From positions 1-54,423 of the forward strand of contig JADLFU010000143.1 in assembly GCA_020849655.1 (NCBI GenBank): a DNA stretch of 54,423 nt, given 5' to 3'. Position numbers and translations under genes: made by a program. Each line of letters begins with the position of its first letter. Within the stretch, counting starts at the first letter, position 1. The notes under the pieces are model-generated. The model saw only the letters and a list, made by a program, of their open reading frames with translations, ran no database searches and was not told the origin of the DNA. Source of the stretch: Polyangiaceae bacterium (GTDB lineage: Bacteria; Myxococcota_A; Polyangia; Polyangiales; Polyangiaceae). Shown one piece after another: positions 45,984 through 54,074 of the stretch.

Positions 45984-47350
45984 CGGCTGGCGACGCGGGA
46001 GAAGCGCGCGGGGGGCTCCGTCGGCGCGGGGAGGATCCACGACGCGCGGCCCACGCCGTCCTCGACCGTGGCGAGGTCGACGCCGGGATCGATCAGCGGC
46101 GCCCCCGGGCGGCCGTTCCACGAGACGCGCGTGTCGGCGTAGACCGCGACGCGCTCGCCCTCGGCGCGCCGGTCGGCGGCGATCACGCGCGCGAGCTGCA
46201 GGATGAGGTCGGGCTGCGACGAGAACTCGCGCGCCTGTCGATCGGTGAGGTACCGACGCGGGTTGACCTCGGTGGTCCTGCCGGACGCGAGGTCGCGCAC
46301 GCGGTAGGTGACCGCGCCGTTCTTCTCGCGGAGCATCACGCGCCAGGAGAAGCGCATCCCCTGCTCGTGCCAGGCCACGTCGCCGCCGTAGAGGTGGCAG
46401 CGCAGCGGCATCAGCGTGTGGAACCCGACGAACAGGGAGAACGCCGCCGCGCCCGCCGCGAACCACCGCGGCGACACGGTGGGCACCGGCGGAGCGAGCT
46501 CACGCGCCGGGCCGAGCCACCTGCGCGGCCACGACGGCGAGAAGAACACGAGCGCCGAGCCGACCATGATGAACGGGAACATCCCGATCGGGAAGAGCGC
46601 GCGCGTCGCCACGTGGAAGCCCACGACCGCGAGGAACGCGTACGGCCGCGTCGGGCGCGCGAGCAGGAAGAACGCGATGGACGTGTCGTAGAGGAACCCC
46701 GCCCACGCCATCAGGTACGCGACCCACACCCGGTCGAGCAGCGGGCCGATGACGGGCGTCTCCGTGCGCGACGACAGCCAGATCTGCAGCGGCTGGGCGT
46801 GCAGCAGCCAGTCGGTGTTGAACTTCGCCATCCCCGCGTAGAAATAGACCGTGCCGACCATGAACCTGAGCGCCCAGGTGCACCACGCGGGCGCGTACGG
46901 CGCGAGGCGGAGCCTCCGCGCGTCGAGCGAGTAGGCCCGGTGCAACGGCAACGCCGCGCCGAGCAGGCAGAGCCAGGTCAGCAGGTAGTAGTGGTTCAGG
47001 TAGTTCGTGACGTCGGTCGTCTCGATGTAGACGAACGCGAGCGCGTACCCGACGATCGCCGGGCGGTAGAACAAACCCAGCGCGACCAGCGCGCCGCACA
47101 CGGCGACGGTGATCAGCGCCGCGTGCACGAGCGCGGGGGTCGGCGACGGCAGCCACTCGAACCCGTCGTAGCGAAACTGGACGCGCGCGCGGAAGAACAG
47201 ATCCTGCGTCCACCCGTAGGCGTAGATGCGCGTCACCGACACGACGCCGATGAGCCCGAGCACGACGCGGAACACCCCGAGCGCCGCCGCGTCGGTCGGC
47301 TGGAGCGCGGCGTCCCGGAGGCGCTCCCACCGCGTGGCCGCCTCAGTCAT
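45980..47350 (-). CDS. HTTM / vitamin-K-dependent gamma-carboxylase-like membrane protein
   Basis: 456 residues. About eight membrane helices (8-300) with HTTM signatures (FRVVLGLIGVVSVTRIY, WLCLLGAALPLHRAYSLD, YFYAGMAKFNTDWLLHAQPL, FLYDTSIAFFLLAR, FPFIMVGSALVFFSPSWPRRW). These are followed by a periplasmic-side domain that follows the carboxylase C-terminal pattern closely: MRFSWRVMLREKNG, NPRRYLTDRQAREFSSQPDLILQLARVI, VYADTRVSWNGRPGAPLIDPGVDL. It is a standalone protein, unlike the DCC fusion at 31376. It sits between the imelysin-like and TonB genes with overlaps on both sides. Known relatives carboxylate Glu in target proteins or are of unknown activity; its target here is unknown. Confidence 0.88.
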   Translation of the reverse strand: MTEAATRWERLRDAALQPTDAAALGVFRVVLGLIGVVSVTRIYAYGWTQDLFFRARVQFRYDGFEWLPSPTPALVHAALITVAVCGALVALGLFYRPAIVGYALAFVYIETTDVTNYLNHYYLLTWLCLLGAALPLHRAYSLDARRLRLAPYAPAWCTWALRFMVGTVYFYAGMAKFNTDWLLHAQPLQIWLSSRTETPVIGPLLDRVWVAYLMAWAGFLYDTSIAFFLLARPTRPYAFLAVVGFHVATRALFPIGMFPFIMVGSALVFFSPSWPRRWLGPARELAPPVPTVSPRWFAAGAAAFSLFVGFHTLMPLRCHLYGGDVAWHEQGMRFSWRVMLREKNGAVTYRVRDLASGRTTEVNPRRYLTDRQAREFSSQPDLILQLARVIAADRRAEGERVAVYADTRVSWNGRPGAPLIDPGVDLATVEDGVGRASWILPAPTEPPARFSRVASR

Positions 47351-48647
47351 TGTCGCCCTCCAGCGACTTCGGGGGCTCGAGATCGAGCAGCGTCAAGAAA
47401 TCGCTCTTCAGGAAATCCGTCAGGCGCTTCACCGCGTCGCGCGCGGCCGTCACCGTCGCGGGCTGCTGCGTGAGGGCCGTCGCGAGATCGTCGTACGGAA
47501 CGGCGTCGATCGCGCCGATCGCGTCCTGTACGGCGAAGCGGAGCCGGTCGGCCGCCGCCTGCTGCCCGAGCCCGAACAGCAGATCGTCGAACCCGACGCC
47601 CGCGCCCGCGTCGCCGCAGCCGGTCGCCAGCCTGCGGAACCCGAGCAGGTTGCGGCGCAGCGACTCGCGGGAGTGCCCGGCCCACGTGGACTCGACGGCC
47701 TCGGGGCACGTCGCCTTGCCGCAGTCGATGAGGCCGAGCGGCTGGCCGAGCTTGCGGTCCTTCACGCGCTGATCGAGGTGGAACATCGCGTCGCTGATGG
47801 CGTTGAGCGCGAGCTGATCGGACGCGTAGACGCCGCTGCCCTGCCCCGCGCCCGACAGCTGCGCGACGAAGTTGCCGCCCTTCGGGCTCCAGAGGTTCGC
47901 CAGCGCGCGCGCGCGAGCCGCCGTGTCGGCCGCGACCACCGCCGCGTACGCCGCGCGGCGCGCCCCGAGCTCCTCGGCCCCGAGCGCGCCGAACGGCCCC
48001 GCGATCGCGCTCGACGCGCCGCAGGCCTGGTCGGCGCCCGTATGGAAAGCGAGGTAGTCGAGCGCGGCGAGCGAGCGCATCGGCAGCAGCGTCGTCGTCG
48101 CGAAGCCTGGCGCGGCGTAGCCCTGCGAGACGATCACCTTCTCGATCTCACAGCGGCTGACGAGGGGCCAGCCGTAGATCGCGGGCCCGAGGTCTTGCCC
48201 GCCCGGCGTCGGCGCCGCGGACGACGCGCTCCCGCCAGCGGGGCCGAAGCTGACGACCTCGGCCTCGGACCACGCCTCGAGCGCAGCGCGGTAGTCGGCC
48301 TGCGACTTCGCCACGGCGCCGGCGTCGGACGGAGCGGCGCCGCGCGCTGCGCTCGACGACGACAGGGCCTCGAGCGCCGCGGCGGCCGCGTCGGTCACCT
48401 TCACGGCGCAGTCGCCGGCGGCGACGACGACGTCGTGCCTCGTCGCGGCGGTGAGCGCCCCGTACTCGGTCGGGGTCGAAGACGCGGACGTGCCGCCCGA
48501 GGGGTGAGGCACGCTGGTCGACCCACCCGCCGCCGAGGGCCCGCCCGCGCGCCCCGCGCGGCTCCACGTCTCCGTCCGCTCACACGCCGCCGCGAGCGGC
48601 AGCAGGCCGGAGAGGATCAGGCACGAAAACCAGCCAGCGCGCGTCAC
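47343..48647 (-). CDS. Imelysin-family lipoprotein with degenerate metal motif
   Basis: 434 residues from GTG 48647, which overlaps the delta-60 gene stop (GTGA). Lipobox LLPLAAAC. The helical imelysin fold is recognisable in VVAAGDCAVKVTDAAAAALEAL, ALEAWSEAEVVSFGPAG, IYGWPLVSRCEIEKVIV, the central MRSLAALDYLAFHTG and the C-terminal FLKSDFLTLLDLEPPKSLEGDND. The family GxHxxE motif aligns to SLAALD, with His and Glu both changed, so metal binding by that motif is unlikely. Imelysins are iron-regulated periplasmic or surface proteins often next to TonB receptors. Confidence 0.8.
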   Translation of the reverse strand: MTRAGWFSCLILSGLLPLAAACERTETWSRAGRAGGPSAAGGSTSVPHPSGGTSASSTPTEYGALTAATRHDVVVAAGDCAVKVTDAAAAALEALSSSSAARGAAPSDAGAVAKSQADYRAALEAWSEAEVVSFGPAGGSASSAAPTPGGQDLGPAIYGWPLVSRCEIEKVIVSQGYAAPGFATTTLLPMRSLAALDYLAFHTGADQACGASSAIAGPFGALGAEELGARRAAYAAVVAADTAARARALANLWSPKGGNFVAQLSGAGQGSGVYASDQLALNAISDAMFHLDQRVKDRKLGQPLGLIDCGKATCPEAVESTWAGHSRESLRRNLLGFRRLATGCGDAGAGVGFDDLLFGLGQQAAADRLRFAVQDAIGAIDAVPYDDLATALTQQPATVTAARDAVKRLTDFLKSDFLTLLDLEPPKSLEGDND

Positions 48648-50257
48648 GGGGTCGGGACGGATAGCACGGCCACGTCGTCGTGCGTGGCGCTGCTCCCCTT
48701 CACGCCGACGACCAGCAAGCGCTTCCCGTCCGGCGACAGCGCCGCGCCCCAGAACTGATCACCCGTGCCGCCGAGATCGAACACGACCTTGCCGCCGGTC
48801 CCGAACGTCGCGTCGAGCGCGCCGTCCTTCGTGAGGATGGCGATCATCGCGTCGCTCGTGTCGGCGCTCGAGCGCCCGCTGCCGACCAGGAGGACGCGCC
48901 CGTCCGGGAGCGTGAGCACCGCGCGCCCGTTGTCGTTGAACCCGGCCGCGTCCACGCGGACGGCGCCGTCGGTCCCGTACGACTTGTCGAGCTTGCCGTC
49001 CTTCGTGAGCCGCAGGGACACCCAGTCGAGCGCCTCGGCGTCCGCGCCCTTGCCATAGCCGACCGTGACGATGTGCTCTCCCTGCAGCGCGACGCCGTAT
49101 GCCTCCGTCGTGTGCGGCAGCACGACCTCGCTGAACAGCCCGCCGACGCCGAACCCGGCGTCGAGCGTCCCCGCGGGCGTGACCTTGTACACCACCGGCG
49201 AGACGACCTTCGCCGCGTCGCGCGTGTACCCGGACGCGAGCACCGCGCCGTCGGGGAGCACCGTGAGCCCGCGAGGATCGGCGTTCTGCTGGTTGACGTC
49301 GACGCACGCGAGGCCCGCCGCGCCGTACGTCGCGTCGAGCGCCCCCGCGGCCGTCACGCGCACGACGCAGTGGTCACGGTCCGCACGCCCGTCCGCCTTC
49401 TTCGCGGCGGCGACCAGGATCTTGCCGTCGGGCGCGAGACCCAGGCCCCACGCGGAGTCCGCCGTGTACGAGGTGTCGACGACCTCGCCGGGAGAGAGAT
49501 CCAGCGTGAGCACGCCGCCCGCGCCGAACGTGGCGTCGAGCTTGCCGTCCGGCGTGAGGCGCGCGACCGCGATGTCCCGGTCGCGCGCGTCGGCCGCGCC
49601 CGCGTGCTCCACCGTCGCCGCGATCACGATCTTGCCATCCGCCTGCACGGCGATCCCCCGCGCCGACTCGCCGCTCGTGCCCACGGCGAGGTTGTGGCGC
49701 GCGACGCCGTCGGTGCCGAAGCTCTTGTCGATCTTGCCGTCGGCGCCGAGCTTGACGACGATCGTCGCGACGTCGGCGGTCGACTCGGTCGTGTCGGAGA
49801 TCGTGCCGACGGCGAAGGCCGCGCCCGCCGCGCCGAACGCCACGCCGTACAGTCGGTCGTGGCCGAGCGAGGAGAGCGTGATCACCTCGGGGCTCATGCT
49901 CGGCGCGATCCCGCCCGCGCCCGCCGCTCCACCCGCGCCCGCAGACGCACCGCCCGCGCCCGCAGACGCACCGCCCGCGCCCGCAGACGCACCGCCCGAA
50001 CCCGCAGACGCACCGCCCGCGCCGGCCGAGGAGCCCCCCGCGCCCGCGGACGATCCGCCGGCACCCGCGAACGATCCGCCCGCGCCCGCAGACGCCCCGG
50101 CTGCGCCAGCGGACGAGCCGCCAGCGCCCGCGGACGAGCCGCCAGCGCCCGCTCCGCCAGGAGTCGCGCTGGTCTCGACGTCTTCGGCGCACGCGGCGAC
50201 CGCGAGCAGGGCGAGGATCGAGCAGATGGGGGCACACCAGGACTTGCTGAAGATCAT
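48644..50257 (-). CDS. Delta-60 repeat lipoprotein with Gly/Ala/Ser stalk
   Basis: 537 residues from ATG 50257 behind GGGAGG. Lipobox ALLAVAAC, then about 85 residues of AGAGGSS/GASAGAGG repeats, then six beta-propeller-like delta-60 repeats (DGKIDKSFGTDG, DGKLDATFGAGG, AGALDATYGAAG, AGTLDAGFGVGG, DGKLDKSYGTDG, DGALDATFGTGG). Such repeats are typical of surface proteins that bind ligands or partners. It is the first gene of the operon, so the Fur-like site controls it directly. Confidence 0.88.
   Translation of the reverse strand: MIFSKSWCAPICSILALLAVAACAEDVETSATPGGAGAGGSSAGAGGSSAGAAGASAGAGGSFAGAGGSSAGAGGSSAGAGGASAGSGGASAGAGGASAGAGGASAGAGGAAGAGGIAPSMSPEVITLSSLGHDRLYGVAFGAAGAAFAVGTISDTTESTADVATIVVKLGADGKIDKSFGTDGVARHNLAVGTSGESARGIAVQADGKIVIAATVEHAGAADARDRDIAVARLTPDGKLDATFGAGGVLTLDLSPGEVVDTSYTADSAWGLGLAPDGKILVAAAKKADGRADRDHCVVRVTAAGALDATYGAAGLACVDVNQQNADPRGLTVLPDGAVLASGYTRDAAKVVSPVVYKVTPAGTLDAGFGVGGLFSEVVLPHTTEAYGVALQGEHIVTVGYGKGADAEALDWVSLRLTKDGKLDKSYGTDGAVRVDAAGFNDNGRAVLTLPDGRVLLVGSGRSSADTSDAMIAILTKDGALDATFGTGGKVVFDLGGTGDQFWGAALSPDGKRLLVVGVKGSSATHDDVAVLSVPTP
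49938..50021 (-). repeat. 21-base tandem repeat within the delta-60 gene
   Basis: Four near-perfect copies of a 21-base unit (CCCGCAGACGCACCGCCCGC-G on the plus strand) begin at 49938, 49959, 49980 and 50001. They encode a 7-residue period of Ala-Gly-Gly-Ala-Ser-Ala-Gly. In-frame unit changes would lengthen or shorten the stalk without frameshift, so it may vary in length. Confidence 0.8.
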
Positions 50258-50271
50258 GGCCTCCCGATACA

Positions 50272-50290
50272 CACTTTGATTTTCATTTGC
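50272..50290 (-). promoter_or_regulatory. Candidate Fur box of the four-gene operon
   Basis: On the minus strand the 19-mer GCAAATGAAAATCAAAGTG contains AATGAAAATCA, one change from the Fur core AATGATAATCA, and matches the 19-base Fur consensus at about 12 positions. It lies in a small AT-rich island 14 to 33 bases before the start of the delta-60 gene, the first gene of an operon with a TonB receptor. No -35/-10 pair was clear. Confidence 0.45.
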
Positions 50291-50349
50291 AATAGAGATC
50301 GCCGCTTCTCTCGTCGATCTCCCTTCCAACGGCTGCTACCTCGAGCGAC

Positions 50350-51066
50350 ATGAATTTCCCCGCACGTGCCGCCGCCGCCCTCCTCGCGATCTCGTCGCTC
50401 GGCCTCGCCGACCCAGCGCCGCCGGTCACCGCGACCGCGGGCGCCGAGCTTCGCGAGCCGCGCGTGCGGCCGGGCGGACACCTGCACGACGGGTTCTTCC
50501 TGCGGCTCGGGACGGGCTTCGGCGCCTACCAGGAGCGGGTCTTCGCGAAGATGGGGCACGACGAGCCGCACAGCACCGTGACGGGCGTCGGCACCGCGAG
50601 CGAGCTGATGATCGGCGGGAACGTCTCGCGGCGCCTCGTGCTCGGCGGCGGCACGTGGGGCACGAGCGTGCTCGCCTCGGACGTCACGCTCGCGAAGGGC
50701 TCGGGCGGCGCGGCGCCGTCCGCGGCCGCGACCGATCTCTCGGGGACGCCGAGCCTCACGCTGCTCGGGCCGTTCCTCACGTACTACTTCGACCCGACAG
50801 GTGGCCTCTCGGTCTACGGCGCGCTCGGCCTCGCGTCGTCGCGCGCGATGGATCCGGCGGGTGGCAAGTTCGACCGAGAGGACATCGCGCGCGGCGCGGG
50901 CGCGGCGCTCGGCGTCTCGTATGACTGGTGGGTCGGCGAGGAGTGGAGCGTCGGCGTCTCCGCGCGCGCCGCGGGCGCGGCGACGTCGCGGAAGGTCGGC
51001 GACGAGCGCGCGTGGCACATGGTGGTGACGTCGCCGTCGGTGCTGTTCACCGTGACGTACCACTGA
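50350..51066 (+). CDS. Predicted outer-membrane beta-barrel protein
   Basis: 238 residues. A short signal peptide (ARAAAALLAISSLGLA) precedes a region of alternating hydrophobic residues and glycine typical of an eight-stranded barrel (GGHLHDGFFLRLGTGFGAYQ, SELMIGGNVSRRLVLGGGTWG, LTLLGPFLTYYFDPTGGLSVYGALGLA), ending with VLFTVTYH. The pattern resembles small OprF/OmpW-like porins, but no family is recognised. It is divergent from the iron operon, sharing a 92-base promoter region. Confidence 0.75.
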   Translation: MNFPARAAAALLAISSLGLADPAPPVTATAGAELREPRVRPGGHLHDGFFLRLGTGFGAYQERVFAKMGHDEPHSTVTGVGTASELMIGGNVSRRLVLGGGTWGTSVLASDVTLAKGSGGAAPSAAATDLSGTPSLTLLGPFLTYYFDPTGGLSVYGALGLASSRAMDPAGGKFDREDIARGAGAALGVSYDWWVGEEWSVGVSARAAGAATSRKVGDERAWHMVVTSPSVLFTVTYH

Positions 51067-51078
51067 CGCCCCGCGCGC

Positions 51079-52221
51079 TCACTCCCGCGACGGCAGCGTG
51101 ACGACCAGCGCGGCGCCGTCTCCGTCCGCGACGGCGCCGCCCCAGCGCGCGACGAGGAGCTCGAGCAGCGCGCGGGCCGCCGGCGCGCGTGACGCGAGCG
51201 GCCCGGAGGAGACGACGAGGGCCTGCTCCGTCCCCGAGAGCGAGAGCGTCGCGGGGGCCTCGCCGTGCTCGACGGCCGCGTGCGCGACGACCGCGACGAC
51301 CGCCTCGGCGAGGCGCCGCGGGACGAAGCACCGGCCCGACGCGCGCACCTCGAGCGGCGCGCCGACCGCCGCCGCCGCGTGCTTGCCGAGCGCGAGCGGG
51401 TCGGCCTCCGCGCTCGTCTCGTCGGGATCGAGCGCGGCGAACCTCGACAGCGACGCGGACAGCGCGCGGAGCCTGCCAGGATTGTGAGCCTCGGCCAGCG
51501 CGGACAGCTCGGCCGCGAGCTCGCCGGCGAGCCGCGCGAGGAGCAGGTAGGGCTCGGCTCCGGGAGGCGGCGGGATCGACGAGCGCGCGCGGGTGAAGAT
51601 CGACGCGAGCTCACGGGCGTACGCCTCTCCCTGCACCTGCGCCGCGGCCAGCTCCTTCTTGAGCTCCTCGACCTCCTCGCGATCGGCCGGATCGTCGGCG
51701 GGCAGCGAGAGCCAGATCATCCCCGCGTCGAGCGTGACCTCGCCGCCGTGGCGCACGGCCATCCGGTGGAGCCACGCGTGCTCGATGCGCGACGAGGCGC
51801 TGGCGTCGGGCCCGAGCGCCACGCCGACCCGCACGCGGGCGCCGTCGCGGATCACGCGGGCGGGCTCGCCGCCGGCGTGCGTCCCGAGATCCAGCATCAC
51901 CTGCATCACGCGCGTGAGCTCGGCGGGATCGGCCTGCACCGCCGTGCCGCTCCCGGGCTCGAGCGCGAGCTGCGCGCCGGGCGCGAGCTCGAGCAGCAGC
52001 GCCGCGACGTCCACCCTGCCCCGGCGCGCGTGGTGCATCGGGGCGCCGAGCGCGCGCACGGCGTCGTCGACGAGGTCGAGCGACGTCGCGACCTCGGCGG
52101 GGAACGCCACGCTCGCCTCGGCTTGACCGCCGACGCCCTTGCGCATGCGATCGGCCGCGCTCTTGGCCTCCTGCGAGAGCAACCATGAGAGCTCCTGCCG
52201 AGAGAGCCGTCCTTCCGCCAT
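51079..52221 (-). CDS. Histidine-kinase-like protein with two degenerate ATPase modules
   Basis: 380 residues from ATG 52221. Two regions resemble the GHKL ATP-binding domain of sensor kinases: about 40-190 (VDVAALLLELAPGAQLALEPG, VQADPAELTRVMQVMLDLGTHAG, RMAVRHGGEVTLDAGMIWLSLPAD) and about 285-380 (ADPLALGKHAAAAVGAPLEV, AEAVVAVVAHAAVEHGE, LLVARWGGAVADGDGAALVVTLP). A coiled helical segment lies between them. No H-box with a phosphorylatable histidine and no clean N, G1 or G2 box is visible, so kinase activity is doubtful. It might be a scaffold or an anti-sigma-like regulator. It ends 13 bases from the convergent barrel gene. Confidence 0.65.
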   Translation of the reverse strand: MAEGRLSRQELSWLLSQEAKSAADRMRKGVGGQAEASVAFPAEVATSLDLVDDAVRALGAPMHHARRGRVDVAALLLELAPGAQLALEPGSGTAVQADPAELTRVMQVMLDLGTHAGGEPARVIRDGARVRVGVALGPDASASSRIEHAWLHRMAVRHGGEVTLDAGMIWLSLPADDPADREEVEELKKELAAAQVQGEAYARELASIFTRARSSIPPPPGAEPYLLLARLAGELAAELSALAEAHNPGRLRALSASLSRFAALDPDETSAEADPLALGKHAAAAVGAPLEVRASGRCFVPRRLAEAVVAVVAHAAVEHGEAPATLSLSGTEQALVVSSGPLASRAPAARALLELLVARWGGAVADGDGAALVVTLPSRE

Positions 52222-52319
52222 GGGGCCGGCATCGTGCCACAGACCTCGACGCCGCGGGGGGTTCACGGCGTGGGGGCGCGCGCCTTGCCGCGCCGGGTGG
52301 CCCGTGGTCTGGCGCGGCG

Positions 52320-53459
52320 ATGGACTTCAACCTCTCCGACGAACAGAAGGCCCTGCGCGACACCGCGCGCCGCTTCGCGCGCGAGCGCATCATCCCGGTC
52401 GCGGCCGAGTGCGACCACCACTCGAAGCTGCCGATGGACGTGTTCCAGGCGGCGTGGGAGATCGGCCTCGTCAACCCGTGCGTCCCGCCCGAGTACGGCG
52501 GCGCGGGCATGGGCGAGCTCGAGAACACGATCCTCACGGAGGAGCTCGGCTACGGCTGCACCGGCATCCAGACGAGCATCACCGCCAACCAGCTCGCGCT
52601 CACGCCCATCAAGCTCGGCGGCACGGAGGAGCAGAAGAAGAAGTACCTCGGGATGCTCACCGCGGAGCCCATCATGGCGAGCTACGCGACGAGCGAGCCC
52701 GGCGCGGGGAGCGACGTCGCGGGGCTGTCGACGAGGTTCACCCAGCACGGCGACGACTTCGTGATCACCGGGCAAAAATGCTGGATCACGAACGCGAGCC
52801 ACGCGCGGTTCTACGTCGTGTTCGCGACGAAGGACCCGGCGCTCAAGCACAAGGGGATCGCGGCGTTCATCGTCGACCGCGACAGCGCGGGCCTGCGCGT
52901 CGGCAAGAAGGAGGACAAGCTCGGCCAGCGCGCGAGCGACACCGCCGTCTTGCACCTCGAGGAGGTCAAGGTGCCTCGCGCGAACGTGCTCGCGCCCGAG
53001 GGGCAAGGCTTCAAGCTGGCGATGGAGACGTTCAACCAGACGCGACCCGACATCGCCGCGGGCGCGACGGGCCTGATGCGCCGGTGCATCGACGAGTGCG
53101 TGGCGTACGCGAAGGAGCGCAGGACGTTCGGCGTGCCGATCGCGCAGCACCAGCTCGTCCAGGCGATGATCGCGGAGATGGTGATCCGCGAGCAGGCGAC
53201 GCGGCTCCTCTACATGAAGGCGGCGTGGGCGCTCGACCACGGCGTGCGCGATCCGCTGACCTCGTCGTGCTCGAAGGCGTTCGGCGCGGACGGCGCGATG
53301 GCCTCCGCGGTCGACGCGGTGCAGGTCTTCGGCGGCAACGGGTTCGTGAAGGACTACCCCGTCGAGAAGCTGATGCGCGACGCGAAGGTGCTGCAGATCT
53401 ACGAGGGGACGAGCCAGATCCAGCGCATGGTGATCGCCAAGTCCGTGCTCGTCGGCTGA
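52320..53459 (+). CDS. Acyl-CoA dehydrogenase
   Basis: 379 residues from ATG 52320, an ETF-linked FAD enzyme of the medium/short-chain class. N-terminal helical domain (MDFNLSDEQKALRDTARRFAR), middle beta domain (ATSEPGAGSDVAGL, ITGQKCWITNASHARFYVV), FGVPIAQHQLVQAMIAEM, VFGGNGFVKDYPVEKLMRDAKVL, and the catalytic Glu in YEGTSQIQRMVIAKSVL. It does the first step of fatty-acid beta-oxidation; substrate length cannot be told. The ATG is placed 98 bases from the divergent histidine-kinase-like gene. It could serve downstream of the box pathway but is not adjacent to it. Confidence 0.96.
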   Translation: MDFNLSDEQKALRDTARRFARERIIPVAAECDHHSKLPMDVFQAAWEIGLVNPCVPPEYGGAGMGELENTILTEELGYGCTGIQTSITANQLALTPIKLGGTEEQKKKYLGMLTAEPIMASYATSEPGAGSDVAGLSTRFTQHGDDFVITGQKCWITNASHARFYVVFATKDPALKHKGIAAFIVDRDSAGLRVGKKEDKLGQRASDTAVLHLEEVKVPRANVLAPEGQGFKLAMETFNQTRPDIAAGATGLMRRCIDECVAYAKERRTFGVPIAQHQLVQAMIAEMVIREQATRLLYMKAAWALDHGVRDPLTSSCSKAFGADGAMASAVDAVQVFGGNGFVKDYPVEKLMRDAKVLQIYEGTSQIQRMVIAKSVLVG

Positions 53460-53463
53460 GCGA

Positions 53464-53955
53464 TCACGGCGCCCACATCGACACCCGCTGGACGGGCGAG
53501 GGGCGCTTACCGGACGCGACCGTCGCCACGTCCCCGAAGGCGTGCGCGACGCTCGCGCCGAGCAGCGTGATCGAGAGCGCCGCCGCGAGGCCGACCACGA
53601 GCTCCCGCATCGAGGCCGAGGGGCGGCGCAGCGACGCGGGGGCGCGGACCGGCCCCGTCCACGCGGGCCTCGACGGGCGCGGCGACGACGGGCGCTCGGG
53701 CGGGAAGTAGCCGTTCCACCTGGGCGAGGGAGCGCGGAGCGCGTCGTAGCGGGCGCGCGCCCCCGGATCGAGCAGGATGGCGGCCGCGAGGTTCACGAGC
53801 TTCATCCGCTCCGCGGCCGCGTCGCCCGCGAGGTCGGGGTGGGTCGTGCGGGCGAGGCGCCGGTACGCGGCGCGCACCTCGGCCTGGGTCGCCACGCTCG
53901 TCACGCCGAGCACCGCGTACAGATCGAGCCTCGCCTCGCAGGGGCCTACGCGCAT
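53464..53955 (-). CDS. J-domain protein with C-terminal membrane helix
   Basis: 163 residues. Residues 10-75 are a J-domain (LYAVLGVTSVATQAEVRAAYRRLARTTHPDLAGDAAAERMKLVN) with the HPD tripeptide needed to stimulate DnaK. A Pro/Arg-rich linker and one hydrophobic helix (about 118-140, ELVVGLAAALSITLLGASVA) follow. It is thus a membrane-anchored co-chaperone, unlike soluble DnaJ, with no zinc or substrate domain. It converges with the acyl-CoA dehydrogenase gene, 4 bases apart. Confidence 0.88.
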   Translation of the reverse strand: MRVGPCEARLDLYAVLGVTSVATQAEVRAAYRRLARTTHPDLAGDAAAERMKLVNLAAAILLDPGARARYDALRAPSPRWNGYFPPERPSSPRPSRPAWTGPVRAPASLRRPSASMRELVVGLAAALSITLLGASVAHAFGDVATVASGKRPSPVQRVSMWAP

Positions 53956-53980
53956 GGGGGCTCCGACGTCACCTCGACGC

Positions 53981-53991
53981 GGGAAGTTCCC
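53981..53991. repeat. Perfect palindrome GGGAAGTTCCC
   Basis: An 11-base perfect palindrome lies in the divergent promoter region between the J-domain gene and argS. It is followed by an imperfect inverted repeat at about 54004-54020 (TTTCG...CGAAA). It could be an operator; no regulator can be named. Confidence 0.35.
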
Positions 53992-54074
53992 ACGACCTCG
54001 ATCTTTCGTCGACGTCGAAAAGCTACACTTTCACGCCTTCTCGCGCGCGCGGCGTGCTGGTAGCCGGCGCGGCC

